In this document: positions 10,333 through 24,580 of the stretch, piece after piece
Numbering within the stretch: position 1 is the first letter of the stretch
Layout: the number at the start of each line of letters is the position of its first letter
DNA from: Lepeophtheirus salmonis
Taxonomy: Eukaryota; Arthropoda; Copepoda; Siphonostomatoida; Caligidae
Assembly: GCF_016086655.4 (NCBI RefSeq)
Contig: NC_092584.1
Location: forward strand, 10,715,907-10,779,906
Length of the DNA: 64,000 bases
Direction: 5' to 3'
Notes under the pieces: generated by a model
Database searches by the model: none
What the model saw: the letters and a program-made list of their open reading frames with translations, nothing else
What the model was told of the DNA's origin: nothing
Made by a program: the position numbers and the translations under genes

Positions 10333-13300
10333 AATCCTTAAATAGACAGAGGGTAATACTTTTTTAATTAATAGTTTTAGAGTAGGTAATTTATTTGTTG
10401 ATCCCTTATTAAGATCCCAATAAAAAGGAATATTAAACTATTTTTCTAATATGAATGAAAAAACGGTTCTTATACTTTTAAAAGTTAGTTCTTTAGGCCT
10501 TCAAAACGGTCATCATCAACAGTACCAAAGTAACCAAAAAAAAAAATCTTTATGGATTTAAATTATATAAATGATCAATATATATATTTTTTTACATTTT
10601 CTTCTTCGTTTAATATCCTATAAACGGTTATATTTAGAGAGAAAATAATACCAAAGAACAATTCATAACTATCTACTCGAGCAAAAAATGTTTTTAAGTG
10701 CCTCTCCAAAAATGGCCTATTTCATTGTCAATTTGAGATAAGGCCAAGACAATATTTCAAAGATAAAACTCATTTTTGAATTGATCTCATAAGAAAATTC
10801 CATACATACGTTTCATGTCTTTGCTAGAACAGAACAATAGAAAGAAATAAAGATAGGGAAAGAAAGAGAGAAAAAAAATAAGGAGGGAATTTTAAACGAT
10901 TTTAACTTACAAAAAAATTAAATCCCTCTTGAGAGTAGGATCCCGAATTTGGAATCGGTCTTAATCAAAAAAGAAGTGTGAATGAGCAAAATGGATATGA
11001 TTGAGAACCGTTCCTGGGGGCTAGGGTTTTATTTAATGAGGGACTGCCTTAAATAATCCGTCAAAAGCTTGTATCTTGAAATTCCTCACTCACTACGTCT
11101 CTACAACATGTCATCTTAATTTAAAATATATAAAATAGTTATTCTTTGGTAAAAAAAAGGAAAGGAAAAAAATTTGTGATAAAAAGTTTTCCTTGATTTA
11201 ACTGCACTGACTAAATGTCCAAAAGCTTGTTGAATTGTCAAATTATAGAATTAATTTTTTGTAAATTGGTAAAAATCATGAAAAATGGGAAATATTCAAA
11301 AAAATATATTTTTATTTAAATTGTTATGTTTCTGAATTTTTTTTACTCTGCTTTTGAGTGTCAAGAGTTTGATAAATTAATTATTTTTTGGGCTACAAGT
11401 TTTGAAAACACTGGTTTGGAAGGTCTTAAATATTTGAAAAAGGTTTTTTTTTGATTTTCTTTCATGGTTTTGAAAAACAAAAAAAAACTGAAGTGCCATA
11501 ATAATATAACAAATTGAACTTATATAAAAAATATATATTTTTTTGATTTTGTTCTTTTTGTTTAAAACATCAGATATAATGTAACATAGACAAAGGGATT
11601 TGCGTTATTGTATTTGGCAAATAAATAGTAATTTTTTGGCATATTTTTTTGTGATAAGAAGTTATTTTCAAAACAAATACTAGACCCTTATTTATCTAAA
11701 TGTTTCATTAATTTATTATAGACTGTAGATTCATTTGAAACTCTAAACAAAAATCATACTTTTGATATCCAAAAGTATGGAAAAAGTGGTAAATAAAAAA
11801 CACCATTAAAAAAAGTTTTTGGAACAAGTCTAATTGTAAATACAAATTAAAATAAAGTACACAGAGAGGATTTTATGGATCCTTTCTTATTGTTACTGTA
11901 CATGAAACCTTTTCAGAGAGTGTTGTTTTGAAGAGGGAAGCATGTTGTGTAGAGTATGTTTATCAATTGGGAATCTATTATTAATCTCGGCCCCTCAATG
12001 GACTACTGATATATCCCCGCTTGTAAACATACAAAAAAAATTCTTTGTTATAAAAGAAACTGTTTTTTTCTCATTTTGAATTCAATACTGAATTGTTTTT
12101 CAATTTTATTTTGTAATTATGACATGTTCAAAGTGTACATTGAACATGGTGTTTGCACACAATGTGTTTGTTGTTTTTTTATTAATTGGCTTCATGAAAC
12201 TATATCTTATTATCTAATTTATCTTATCAACTAGATATCAATAATAGTATGTATTTATATCCAATTGCCAATTTATTTTTAAGTAAATATATCTATATGT
12301 TCTAGATTTATTGAGCCCAAGGCCTAAAACCTATTATAGGTCCAGTTTGATTGTTCTCTTTCGTATCTATTGGAAACATTGAAATAATAAAGTTATAATC
12401 AGTCAATTAAAATTTAAGAATAACATTAAAAATTTAGCAGGTCCTGGTATGAAGTTCCATGCAAGTCCATTTATCTTTATTTCGACCGATTCGTAGTTTT
12501 TTTTTTCTCTTGGAGGGAAAACATTAAATTTCACATATGTTTGATTAATAATAGCACCTAGGCCTCAAATATATAAACTTGAATAAGACTAGCATTGTCT
12601 ATTGATTCATCTAGAATCGTTGAATTTGGCCCCGAAAGATTAGAATCTGCTAGAATTTCTTGATTACTCATTTGGTTGCTTTTTATAAATACAATGATTA
12701 TACATATATTTAGCATCCTCAGAATAAAAATAAACAATTTCTTACCTTCATTTTATACGTGATCCTACTTCAAACCAGCAGCATAACATTAACTTTATAA
12801 AAATACTCTTTATTTTTCCATCCATCATCCTTGGGTTTTAAAACTAAATTGAATAAAAATAAGAATTATATATATTCCAGCCACTTCTTAGATAAATATA
12901 ATAGACGTTTTATGAAAATATTTCTATTTTTTTTTTTTGATGACCCAAACATTTTGAATAATATTTGGGAAGATAGTAGTTTAGTTGTTAAGACGTTTAA
13001 TTACATTTGATGCACACAGCTGTAAGATGTAGAAAATAAACAAAAATCTTACTCCATATCTTGCAAGGAGATACGCAAAACTTATTCCAATACTATCCTC
13101 AATTTGACTCCGACATGGGCAAAAAAATCCTTAGTGTTTCTTTTTATCATTCATACACGAGTGATTACTTTACAATAGATTTTCTTTCTTTAAGAATAAA
13201 AAAAAAATGATAACAGATTTGGATAATAAAATAACACTGTTTAGGCGGCTACTACAAAAATTAACACGCTCGTTCAAGGTCATATTTTTACAACTATGAA

Positions 13301-16300
13301 GATACTAGTTTGACTTTAAATAGTACAATACCATATTACTTGTGAAATTTTTCACCACTTTGATAAAAAAAAATTAAGGGCCAAGTACTCGGTCGTGCTT
13401 TACATAGTTGCTTTTTCAATTTCCCTTGCCTACCCTCTTAAAACAGATTTGACTTAAAAACCAATTTTTAACACCCTCACAAAAATAATAGTGTTCGTAA
13501 AATGAAACATTTAATAAAGCATAGAAAAAAAGGTCTAACACAAATTTCCTTTGCATTAAACGTGACTTTGTAATCTTTTTGACATTCAAACATGAACATA
13601 TTTATTAGGCCTCTGTACAGACATTCTAGTGTATAAAATTATGTATTCCTCTTTAGTATATATAAATATATTTGTGAGAAGAACAGAAAATACAGTAAAA
13701 ATCGTTTAGCCCATAGATTAAGATGGGTAGAGGGGGGGGGATGGGGCTAATATTTGCTTTTACTTCAAAAACAGAACAACGGCATTCATAATCTTAATAT
13801 TATAATTAACATATATATTAAAAAAAAATGTAAAGATAATATAATGAATCTTCAACTGTAATTTCCATTTTCATAGTATCTAGCAGAAAAACAAACATAA
13901 TTTGTGAACCATTAAAAACATAATTACTTTCTGTTATATATATTATATACCATAATTTTTATTAACAACAAAGTATATTTTTTTTTATCTTCTGAGTCAT
14001 AAGTCCGTAAAAAAAAAAGAATATTATACAGGATTGGCACAAATATTGAAGAACAATATTTTTTTTATCTATTTAATGTTAATTCCAAACATGATTTTTA
14101 ATATCTTATTAAATAAAATACAAGTTCTACAATTAAAGGGAAATATCAGGCTTATACATTTTTTTGCTTATCCTTGAGCCAGTAATTGCTTATTAAGTTT
14201 GATGACAAACTTTAATATAAACTATTAAACAATATTAACCTTGTTTTTTTGTTTTGTTTTTTTAAACCAATACTGTATTGTTGCCATGGTATTAGAGATT
14301 TAATGCGTTAAACAAGAATAGGAACTGTTCCTTACATAGAAATATAAAATTGAATTAATGATGACTTAACTCCCAAATGTCTTAGGAAGTCAATAAAAAA
14401 AAACATCCTTAAAAACCATTTAAATTATTTTTTTATGAAAAAATAGACTTTAAATTTTTGAACTATTCCCTTCCTTACTCCAAACAAAATTTTTGCTGCT
14501 ATCCCTGTAATTAAATTTGAATTGTACTTAACATTACTTTTTTTTTTTTTTTATAAATATCGAAATTTAGGGAAATTCTGCTACTTTTTTTGGAGCAGGT
14601 ACTTATACATATTTTTATCATGGCAACATACAAAAACATGTAACGAAAATTGACTATAGCAAATAGTAACATATTGATAGTCTTTCATTAATTTTTTTTT
14701 TGTTGATCTATGACTCATGGTTTTACTATATAATTTTGATAATATAAAAATCCCTATAAACAGCTTTAGAATAAACATTAGTACGTTACAAATAAAAAAT
14801 ATTAATTCTCTACAATGTGAAAATATTAAAAGTGATCGTGATAAATACTTTACTAAAACTATAAATATTTGATAAAATTTATTTATAGATATTTTTAAAA
14901 TTCACATTTAAGTTGTTTTTGCTTAGTATAAAAATACTTTAATGAGTCTGTTTCTAAAAAAATATATTCTCTTAGTTGCTTTCATTTTCTTTAAAACTCC
15001 TACAATTATAACATAATTATTATTTATAGCGTCGGGGAATATCATAGATAATATCCTATTTCCCTTGCTAGGTCTGTATTGAATCCTACACAACTCATAT
15101 GTACACTATGATTAACTCTACTTTATTTTCTTCAAATCATAGCAGAAATACTTGCCTGGGGCGTATAACTATAGATACCTGGAATAAAAATGGTATTTTT
15201 CATTTTCCCAACTGAGTCATTTTTTCGTTTATATGTACTATAATAAATAAGATTAATATAAAGAATAAATATATCGTGTTTAACGTTTCTCAAAATGTTA
15301 ATATACAATGTTCAGCAAAGATTCCTCACATTTTTTTATTACAAATAATAATATATACAATTATTATAATAAATAACTCAGAACAAAAATAATAAATTTA
15401 ACGATATGTTCTAAGCACTTTTTGATGATTTTTTTTTTTTTTTCATTTCTTTTAGACATATATTCTTTGGAATTTGTTGGGCGTTTTGTATAATGAATAC
15501 AGATATTAATTTCTTTCATGTTATTTTTTCGGAAAATCTTTTCCATTCTCCTCGTAAAAGATTTGAAAATTTCTCGTCAGAAATGAACCTTAAAGCATTT
15601 AGTTGTTAGTAGTCTGAAAAAACTAGAATTTTGAACTAAAACGTAACATATTTCACTATAAAGGATTCCAGTTTAATTATTTTCTATAAGAATATAATTT
15701 ACTTCATTATTAGTTAATAATAGATTAAAAATTCTCCAAACTTTTTTGCTCTGGTAAAATAAGATCTGATGGAGTAAATAACCCATGCTTGATTGACCAA
15801 ATCAAGGAAATTAGATATTTTTTGTTGAGTTCATCATTAGTTGAAGTTTCAGCTAATATAGTAGTCGAAGAAACTAGCAAGGAACAGCAGTTATCATAGA
15901 TATGTAAAAAATGAGGAGCAGGCTGTCATAGTGGTACACAACATCTATTGGTATGCTAAAATCTAAAAATCAGTATTATAAATTTAGCTTCCTAGCCCAT
16001 GAATTATTAAAGGACTCTAAGATGCAATACTATTCAATTATCTTACTACATTAAACCAAAATTTTACGTTAAAAACTGTTTACTTACCACTAATATAATT
16101 GAATGTGTATATTTACATAGAATAATCAACGTAAAATTTAATTCTTTACAAATTTAAAGAAATAGGAAATTGAAGCTATCACTAAGTACACTAACTTATA
16201 AGAAAAAAATAATAATATATATTTCAATTAAGAAAAATAGGAAAAACATGATGTTGATAAACTTCCATGTATCTAGATTTCTACAATAAAATCCGTGCAT

Positions 16301-18784
16301 GAAAAATAAAATTATAAAATAATCTTTCAAAAAAAACAAAACAACTAGATAAAACTAGAGATAATAAAAACTAATGATGAAACCCCAAATTGAAAAGTGT
16401 TTTTATGCTACATTATAGGACATCTCAAAGTCGTTTTGCGTCTGATTGATATCGAGGGAAAATATTCCATTAAAATGTATCCATAATCCAATTAATATTT
16501 TATACAGTGTGCTTATAAAAATGCGGAAAATTTAAATGAACTTATATAGATCTTTCAAATCATGCCCCATTAGTTTGGATTAAACTTTTGGTCCGACTTA
16601 GAGATCAGAATGAAGTTCGTATTTGTAGATTTTAAATTCAATTGCATGTTGAGACCATACAATAAGATCTCTCTTGCTAAAACTTCAATTGCAAAGTAAG
16701 CTGTCAGATGCTACTAGTTTTATCATTCTTTAATCATGGGGCCTAGGACGCAAAATGTATTTTTTGTTAATAATACATAGTCTATTAACATTTATAAGTT
16801 TTTGAATCTGAAGTATGAGTCGAATCTGTTCCTTTAACTCCTAGAGATAAAATGTATTTCCCCATTTATTTTTTTAAATATATTACGTGCATGAAGCACA
16901 TAAGATACTTTATTTAATTTGACAGTAATATAAAATATTAAATTAATATACTCGGACATTTGTAGTGTCCGTTTATTTCAAATTAGAATGATAAAAGAAG
17001 ATTAAAACGATTCCGGGGCAATGATTACAAGAAAAACAATTTAAAAGAACTATATAACTTTAAAAATTTGTAAATATGTGGTTTTGTTAACAAATGTACT
17101 TATTAAAATTAAAAATATAGATTAAAAACGAAGAGTATTTTGAGTACTTATTTATCATTTTTCTCACTCTATATTTTTATTTTATAAAAATATTTTTTTT
17201 TTTAGAGATATACACTAAATATGTTTCACTTAAGAGTTCTATTATCTTTTTTACATAATTATAATATTATTTACATGTTTAAAAATAAATTAAATCAGTA
17301 TGACTGCAAATAAAATGTATAATAATGTAATTCATAAGCTTCTACGTCAATTTTTGCATTTTGTTGATAATTCCTCCTTCACTGAAGAACGTGGAAAGTC
17401 CTTCAAGATATTACCTGTTATGAAGGCTATATGTAAGAAATACGGGTCGAACCACGAAAAATAGTATAGAAACTAGAGCTAGGAGTAATATAAAACATTG
17501 ATACCACTCCAAATGGATGAAACAGGAAATTGACCAGCCCAATTAAAGTAAACATAGAAAATCCCAAAGTGATTCTGGGATGACATGTTCTAAATGTAAG
17601 ATACATTTATGTTTAGTAATTGATCATAATTGTTTTATTGAATTTCATAATAGTAAGGCTATTAAATTTATTTAAAGATTTTTGTAATTACATAGAAAAA
17701 TTAAAAATAAATAGATATGATAATATGGTTAATAAAAAATATGTTTTATATAAGTATGTGTATACATTAACGACCATGCATGCCATATGTAGCCTATTAA
17801 AAAATATAATATAAATAAATAAATTATATATCTCATTTAGAAATCCCAAAAGGCTCCATCTTTATAATGACGATTTTTTTAAACAGCATTTTAATCATTA
17901 AGCCAATAAAGAGTTAACAATTTTACTATTTATGAGCCTATGGACTTAAAAGTTAAGTTGGTATAACTTTCTGTTACTTAAAAAAACAAAAACATACTAA
18001 ATACTTGAAACAATCTTAATCTAAAATCTATAACTTCTAAATTCTAGGAATATTTTATTAACCTTTATTTATTTAGGCAGCAAATAATTGATAACAATTA
18101 GAATGATCTAAAATTCTCTGGTGATGATGCATTTATTAACACAATAGTCTCAAAAGCTTTGAGATTTGAAAATCACAGATAGGATGGACCAAAATAACAA
18201 TAATTTTATAGAATTCACATATGATCCATGAAGTGATAGTGGTCGATTTTTACATGAATGGTGGGTGTAAACATTCAAAATATTTGGCTTTGTCATCAAA
18301 ATAAAAGAAAACATTTCAAAACATGAGTTTAGAAGGTGAATTTCCGGAAAATTGATCATGCAAGCTCCTCTCAGAGATTCCATTGGTCAATGCAGCTACT
18401 AAAGTCTTCCAATATCAAAACAAAATTGGACAATTTAAGGTGATCTTGTTGAGCCACTTGGTAAACAAGGATGGAAATAGAACGACAAGACTGCAAATCA
18501 GCGCCTTCACAAAAGTATTGCATTATGTATCAAATACTTCAAAAATACCCCACCAACAAATTATTTAAATATATAATATGTTTTTAGAATAAAAAACTTA
18601 AAAGTAATAAAAAATAAATTCCTATTTTTGAAATATCTATATAAGTTGTATCTATAATGCAGGTGTTTGACCTCTAGAATAAGCCTGACCTATACAAAAA
18701 TAAAACTATTATTGAATACTTTACATACACATATGACATAATTGAAGTACAAAACTTGGTTAAAAAAAAAGGTTAGAAGCAAGT
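10333..18784. other. Long A+T-rich gene desert
   Basis: About 8.4 kb with only short, compositionally biased open frames (for example 14,581-14,778 and 15,364-15,546 on the minus strand). It holds poly-A/T tracts, a run of nine G near 13,732 and scattered AT microsatellites. A TACAGTGTGCTTATAAAAA string near 16,503 looks like a Tc1-type end, but I found no partner. I recognise no coding, repeat or RNA feature. Confidence 0.45.
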
Positions 18785-19390
18785 TTGCTTTTAAACTAAC
18801 AAACCCTCTAGTTGTTGTTTTTTTCTCTTTCTAAAAAGTTTGATTAATTTCTGCAAAGTCTGAAAATGTCTTGATGGGTATGATGAATTATAATTAATGA
18901 TATCTGAGGCACAGTCCCAAGCATCCTCAATCGTCTAAGGGACCTTCAATTCGAGCACACCATATCTTGCCAGCGCCGAAATTCAAATAGCACGAATATC
19001 CTCCACAATCTTTACATGGAGGGTGAAAAACAAAGTTCCTTTGGCGATTTGAAATTGAGCTGTAAATTTTATTCCATCAGCTATTCGGGAAAAATAAGAC
19101 ATAACTCTATGAATTCAATTATTAGATGGATTGAATTCCCTAATCCATCCATCGACCTTGACAACGTTGAGTTCTCTTCTAAATTAGAAAAATTAATTTT
19201 CAAATACCTAGGAACAGCACATTATGTAGGTTGGCATGTCTAATCAGAGGAAAAGTAAGCTTTCAGTAAAAAAAAAAAAAAAAAGAGTGAACACCAATAT
19301 AATGTATGCTACCTGATTTTTTGTGAGTCCCTCCCATTTAAAAGAAAAAAAGGTCCCGTAAATTTTTGAAAAAAGTTTTCATTCTATGAT
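18785..19390 (-). mobile_element. Unidentified coding repeat X, deleted copy
   Basis: The minus strand of this segment matches 60,905-61,775 of the plus strand over most of its length. Shared blocks, in order, are AAATTTACGGGAC, TGGGAGG(G/C)ACTCAC, a poly-T tract, ATTAGACATGCCAA, AGCTGATGGAA, CATGTAAAGATTGTGG, AGGATATTCGTGCTAT and CATCAAGACATTTT. The predicted peptide contains VEDIRAI, RYGVLELKVP, TIEDAWDCASD and SRHFQTLQKLIKL, which closely follow the other copy. Relative to that copy, about 248 bases are missing between the repeated word GTGG (61,293-61,296) and AGGATA (61,545), removing most of the Cys/His motif. Stop codons interrupt the frame. The plus-strand open frame at 19,016-19,243 is therefore only an antisense shadow. 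The family is unknown to me; it may be the 3' end of a non-LTR retrotransposon. Confidence 0.72.
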
Positions 19391-20904
19391 CTTGATTAAT
19401 AATACCAAGAGTCGTTCCACAATTGTAAGCGGGAGTTGCCTTCCAAAGAACCCTTTGTGTTGTTTTTTTGAAATTTATGTTTTTTCAGATTTTTTTATGC
19501 ATGAGAAAAACAGGATAATATTTTTAAATTATGCCTTATTTACTATTTAAAAAAGAAATGGAAATAAACTGTTGATTATGTCACCTTTTTTTTTATCTAT
19601 GATGACGTCATGTAGCAAAAAAGTTCTATGATACGACGTTTTTTTAAAATTGCGGTAGGAATGTCAAAATCTTGCGACCAACACATTATTACAATCCAAA
19701 ACAATTCTCAAGTTGTTATTACAAAATATATATTCTTATAAATATCAAAAATTTATACAAATTTAACAGAAGGACCTCATTTTTAAAAATATATGATTTC
19801 TATATGTACATCATTTAATATTTTTGTGAATTTCAATGTTAATGTGTCATATGTCATAAATATCCTATCAATTTAAAAATAGAAACATTGTAATATCTGC
19901 TTTTAAACTTCGATATTACAACATTTCAGAACTAATAATTGTTTTTTCTATAAATGTACAGAAGTTTCAATTTGAAATTCTATTAAAAAATAGGGACTGA
20001 TTTTTATTTTTGATATGTTAAGGTAAATTAGGTTAAGAACACGGGGGATGTTGTCGACGAGGTTACATGTCTCCTAAGGAGTCCTGGGGTTATATTTCGA
20101 TCATAGTCAATGAATTCCCTTCAAGTACTTGGAGCAGACTCATTTCTTTATTTAACGTAATAGTACATATTTTTATATCACCTTATACATTATATTTAGA
20201 TGTTGGAATTCATAACTGATATTAAATCATCTCCCTCCTTACTTCGATGGTACTCAAATTATGTTGTATCTTTTTACTCTGAGTTCACATCCATCCATAT
20301 TCACTTCTTCGTATTCAATTTCTCCTCTTTTCTTCATTCTGAAGAAACGTATTTTTCTCCATAAAATCATTTGTCTAATCAATCAAATTTAATATTTTTT
20401 CTTGCTTCTCTTAATAATAATTTGTCCGTTATCCCAATATCAATTACAAAGCGGAACAATTAGGGAGGGGGGCGGAAATATTGTACATATGAATTGAGAC
20501 CAAAAATATAATATATATTTTAGTACAGAATCCATAACTGATTTTAGCTTTCCTTGCAATCATCTGGATTCTGAAATATCTGGGATTATAGTAATTTGGG
20601 ACTAATATGTTCAGAAGCATTTTTTTATTACCACTAAAACAATCAAGAATTCAAAATTTGGATTAATAAAACATATTTAAAGTGTTTATAATGGGTTTTA
20701 ATTGAAAAACGACACTTTGATTACCTCAAAAAATATAATCTTACATATGATGGTATGAGAATAAGGATGATCAATTTTTTTTATATAAAGTTATTAAATG
20801 TGACTGTATGTCTGTGTTTGCTGGAATTTTTCATTTAGGTTCTTAAGACTCAAGAAACTGTAACATTTTTTAGGGCTTCAAGTTGGCCTTAAAATAGCAT
20901 TTTT
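19391..20904. other. Mostly featureless A+T-rich stretch
   Basis: No gene seen. One short word, TCCTTACTTCGATGG followed by AAATTATG (20,234-20,261), recurs with few changes at 38,550-38,577, suggesting a further dispersed repeat. A 20-base poly-A-rich run occurs near 19,268, just upstream of repeat X on its strand. Confidence 0.35.
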
Positions 20905-21400
20905 TTTTAGCAGATCACCAGTGCAACCTAAGGAATATTTGAATATTAGAAGGGTTCTTTGATGCTCAGGGAAGCGGGAGTGGAAGAATTAAACCTACTT
21001 TAGGGACCATTAGCCAACAATCAGTTGGTGGGAGGGTATTGTAGCATTTTAGAAGGAGTTCTAGATTTAAACTGTATCATGGCCCAGTACCTCCCCTGTA
21101 CAACCTGAGAGCCAGGGTGTATTTTAAGATATTAGCAGGGTTCCTTGATGCTCAGGGAAGGGGCGGTGGAGAAATTTAAATTGCCTTAAGCCCAGCTGTT
21201 CAACTTCACAACACTCTACTATATAATATAAAAAAGGACTCCTCGTGCTTTGAAATACGGCGGCCGTAGAGTTTAAACTGTACTTTAGCCAGTACTTACG
21301 TTTACGCCCTGAGGGCCGTAGTGTATTTTAGGATATTAAGAGGTTTTTTGATGCTCTGGGAAGTGGCTGTGGATAAATTTAACTTGACTTGCCCTGCAGT
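20905..21400. repeat. Tandem array, period about 187-203 bp, three units
   Basis: Three degenerate units carry the core AGGGTTC(T/C)TTGATGCTCAGG followed by GAAG at about 20,950, 21,137 and 21,340. Units two and three also share TTTAAACTGTA, CCAGTAC, CCTGAG(A/G)GCC and GTGTATTTTA(A/G)GATATTA upstream of the core; unit one keeps CAACCTAAGGAATATTTGAATATTAGA. The units are richer in G+C than their flanks. Spacings of about 187 and 203 bases are in the range of nucleosome-length satellites, but three units do not make a satellite array. Confidence 0.75.
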
Positions 21401-21757
21401 CAATCATCAGTCAATTTAATTTATAGAAAGATATTTCATTTTCTAAAAATAATGGTCATTAAATTTAAATATGGACATACCTTATAATAAAAGGGCAAAC
21501 TAATAGTTTTGAGAAATAGAAAAAAAAATGAATATGCAATAATGGAGTCATGGTGGACATTTACCAAAGTTATACAAAAAATAAATATGTGCTACTGTGT
21601 AATCAAAAGTATTGAAAATCGAATTTAGGTCATTTGCATAACCTGTAATCTTGTTTTATGCTTAGTAAAGATAGAAATTGCTTAGTTATGTTTCCCATGT
21701 AAAGCATTTATTGTATTTATATTCATCGACTTTCCTTTCGTAGAATTATTAATTGTT

Positions 21758-21794
21758 TTAATTATTTTGATAAAAAGTAAATCAAAATAATTAA
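21758..21794. repeat. Perfect inverted repeat, 14-bp arms
   Basis: TTAATTATTTTGAT (21,758-21,771) is the exact reverse complement of ATCAAAATAATTAA (21,781-21,794), with a 9-base loop. A+T-rich, so partly expected by composition. Confidence 0.7.
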
Positions 21795-21799
21795 TAAAT

Positions 21800-22340
21800 G
21801 TTATTAATTCAACTCCATAGCGTAACTTAAGTATTTTTTATAGATAATATAAAATTACCATTCACACCCAGAAGACACAGTATGACATCCAATTTTGGCT
21901 AACCTATTAAAGTTATTTTTAAAATTATTTCTAATATAATCTAAAAGATCAAGAATTTACTATAAGCTCTTAATCAATGAGATCAAAACAGCCATAAAAT
22001 ATTATTGATTTGAGATTGGAAAAAGGTAGTGAATTAAGTCAAAGCATAAGATGATGATATGACGTCAATCTATTATTGTAACATTGAGTAGACCACAGAA
22101 TTTTATAGGAGAAGTAACTTTTTTTTCCAAAAAATGTTTTTATGGTGTCATTTGGTAATAAAAAGTTTTCACAAATTTCATTTACAATATTAAAGAAGTC
22201 TTTTGAATAAGGGAACAGTTTTAAAAAATGTGTTATTTTTGTTAGAAGGAGTGTATTCTGTGTTTAGATTGTCGCCATAATATAATTTCCTACTAATAAT
22301 ATATATTTTAACGAAGTATATTTTTTTTTGATTCTTCTAT
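21800..22340. other. No gene seen
   Basis: A+T-rich sequence with no supported feature. Confidence 0.4.
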
Positions 22341-22348
22341 TGCACCCC

Positions 22349-22531
22349 TTAGTAACCTGGTGTTCTCATGGACCTCGGGTAACCACGGTTGGGCCTGTAA
22401 TTGACACCACTCTTGGTCTCATTGTACCGCTTGATCGTGTTGTGGACTGATGAGTTGGGCACATTGAGGCTGTGTAATGACCTTATAGTCCTTTCCTTGG
22501 ATAAAATGCGAAGTGATGGCGCGTATTGAGC
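22349..22531 (-). pseudogene. Tc1-like transposase, N-terminal DNA-binding fragment
   Basis: On the minus strand an open stretch from about 22,531 to a TAA at 22,349-22,351 (roughly 60 codons) encodes SLRILSKERTIRSLHSLN, VPNSSVHNTIKRYNET and RPNRGYPRSMRTP. This is the pattern of a Tc1/mariner-type paired helix-turn-helix: a first helical segment, then S(S/T)V.NTI.RY.ET as the recognition helix, then the basic GRPR-like linker, here degenerate as NRGYPRS, and the T(P) stretch before the second domain. Nothing after the linker is recognisable, so the catalytic domain is gone. No start codon precedes the frame; a TGA lies immediately upstream. It differs from the mariner copies at 10 and 31 kb and is probably another family. 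Confidence 0.68.
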
Positions 22532-22539
22532 TCATGATG

Positions 22540-24479
22540 TCGTTTTGAAAAAAGTGAACACATTGTATCTGGATAAGGGTTAGTGCAAAACAAATGATGA
22601 TTTTTTCCCTTTGTAAACCATCGGGGAAACGAGTTTTGTGCTTTTTATTGCAATGTGAGCATTTGACAAATGACTAGGATCACTTAAGATGTGTTTTATT
22701 CGAATTTAAAAAAAATATTAATTATAAAAGATTTAACATATTTTTATATTGACCCGAATCGAAACGAAATTAATTTCCTTTGCATGTATGCTCAAAGCGT
22801 TTTTTACTCATTCATATCTACTAGACCACCATTACCAAATAATTATATCCAAACTATTGATAATTGAGTTCTTATTTTTAGACAAAAACGAATCGAAGTA
22901 TCGATATTAACAACTTATACAATATCGTATGAAACGCAGTTGTTTATACTTCATTTCCATTAGACTGAGTATTAGAGTGCCAATAAAATCCCTTTTTGTA
23001 AAAAAGTAAAAAATTGAGGGTTCCAATGCGATCATTTTGATAAAATAATATGATTCACCAAGTTTTAACAATTTCTATGAATAATTAGAGTTACATATTT
23101 TCCCTAAAGTTTTGAAATGTTACATATTTTTGGGGAAAATTTGATTTTGTTTTAACATCATCTGTATATTACACATTAGAGCTTGTTATTTAAATTATCT
23201 AATTTAGTCAAGTTAAACTTCTATCAAACGTTTTTCCTAAATGTTGATGATAATTAATTTTTTAAGGGTCCAAATGATTATAAAAATATTTAACCTAAAA
23301 ATTTATATACTTCCACCGTTCACCTCCTCCTTGCCCTCGACCTTAAATGAACTTTGTAGTCATTTTTTTGTACAATTTTTTGCTCTAACTAAATTTTTAT
23401 TGCCATATTTTTTTAAAAGATTTTTTTTTTGATTAATTTGATAAAACTAGGCTATATAGGTGTTTTCTCTCTCAAAAAAGGTCATAAAAGTTAAAGTCAT
23501 TCAAATTTGCACTTTTTTGTTATAAAAACGCATTTTAAATATTTTTCTCCATATCAATTGCCGCTACAGATACGCAAAAAGGATACATTTTATTTAAATA
23601 TTTTTATGATTCTTTTAGACATGTCAAAAATTATTTATCATAAACATTTATTAACAATATTTAATGGACATTTACCATAAATATATTTTTTAATTTGAAA
23701 TAAGAAGCTGTAACGTGGTATTATTAATTAAAATAAAATAAAATCACGTTATTTTCGAAAAATGTGTTAAACTTCAAAAATTTCGGGACGTTCAGCTGCC
23801 TCTATTTATTCATAGAAATTGTTGGAACTTTGAGAATCAAGTTTTTTTATCAAAGGAAATGCTTTTGAACCCTTATTTTTACTTTTTCACAAAAAGTGAT
23901 TTTATTGGCATCCTACTGAGTATATAAATATATTTTCTGACAATTTTGAAAAGTATTTTGTGTAGATGAAAATTAAAAAAATTCTAAAAATAGACAAGAA
24001 AAGTTACTAAGAAAGAAAAGAGTCAATTACTTTTATTGACAGTAATAATAGCTTTAATATGCAGGCTTCATATAAAAAAGAGAAAATTGAAAAGAAAGTC
24101 TGAGCCTTGGCTCCGTCTTGACACATTAATTTTTTTATGTGTAAAGTGTATGCACAAAAAACCATTAATACCTACTGATAAATACAATTCTGATTACTTC
24201 GTAAGTGTAAGTATATATATATAAAAGGGTATGAAACAACTTTCTTGTTCATGCCAAAAATAACAAGATTACATGATGAATGCCTAATTTAACATATTGG
24301 ATAAATAGGAATTTGTTTACAGAGATATGAGAAAATGAGGGGTCCAATATTAGCATAGATGAAAATAATATGATAATGGAAGAATGACTGACTTTTTGTA
24401 GTTATTATCGGAATATATATTTTTTTATTTTCCAAAGATGTTATTCGTGTATTCTTGAAGAGAGAAGGCTTATGTACTA
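22540..24479. other. A+T-rich stretch, no gene seen
   Basis: Short frames at 23,241-23,432 and 24,036-24,224 have no domain signature. Confidence 0.4.
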
Positions 24480-24580
24480 CCTAGTACGTGAAAGACAAAT
24501 ATAACACCCAGGATTTGTCGAACAGTTATATATATGTAAGTATTGGTTGGAGTCAGAATAGAATTGAGAATCAACAATGT
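24480..24580. repeat. Dispersed repeat S, copy 1
   Basis: Aligns with 52,382-52,476 almost without gaps: CTAGT..GTGAAAGA, AGGATTTGT, AGTTATA, TAAGT, GGAGT and AAT..AATT occur at matching spacings. A third, weaker copy is at 45,020-45,115. Identity looks near 65-70% by eye. No coding potential is seen. Confidence 0.55.

Noticed and set aside
16500..16545. TACAGTGTGCTTATAAAAA as a Tc1 terminal repeat
   Set aside because: No inverted partner or transposase remnant within several kilobases.
19016..19243. 75-codon plus-strand open frame as a gene
   Set aside because: It is antisense to repeat X, whose homologous copy at 61 kb fixes the coding strand.
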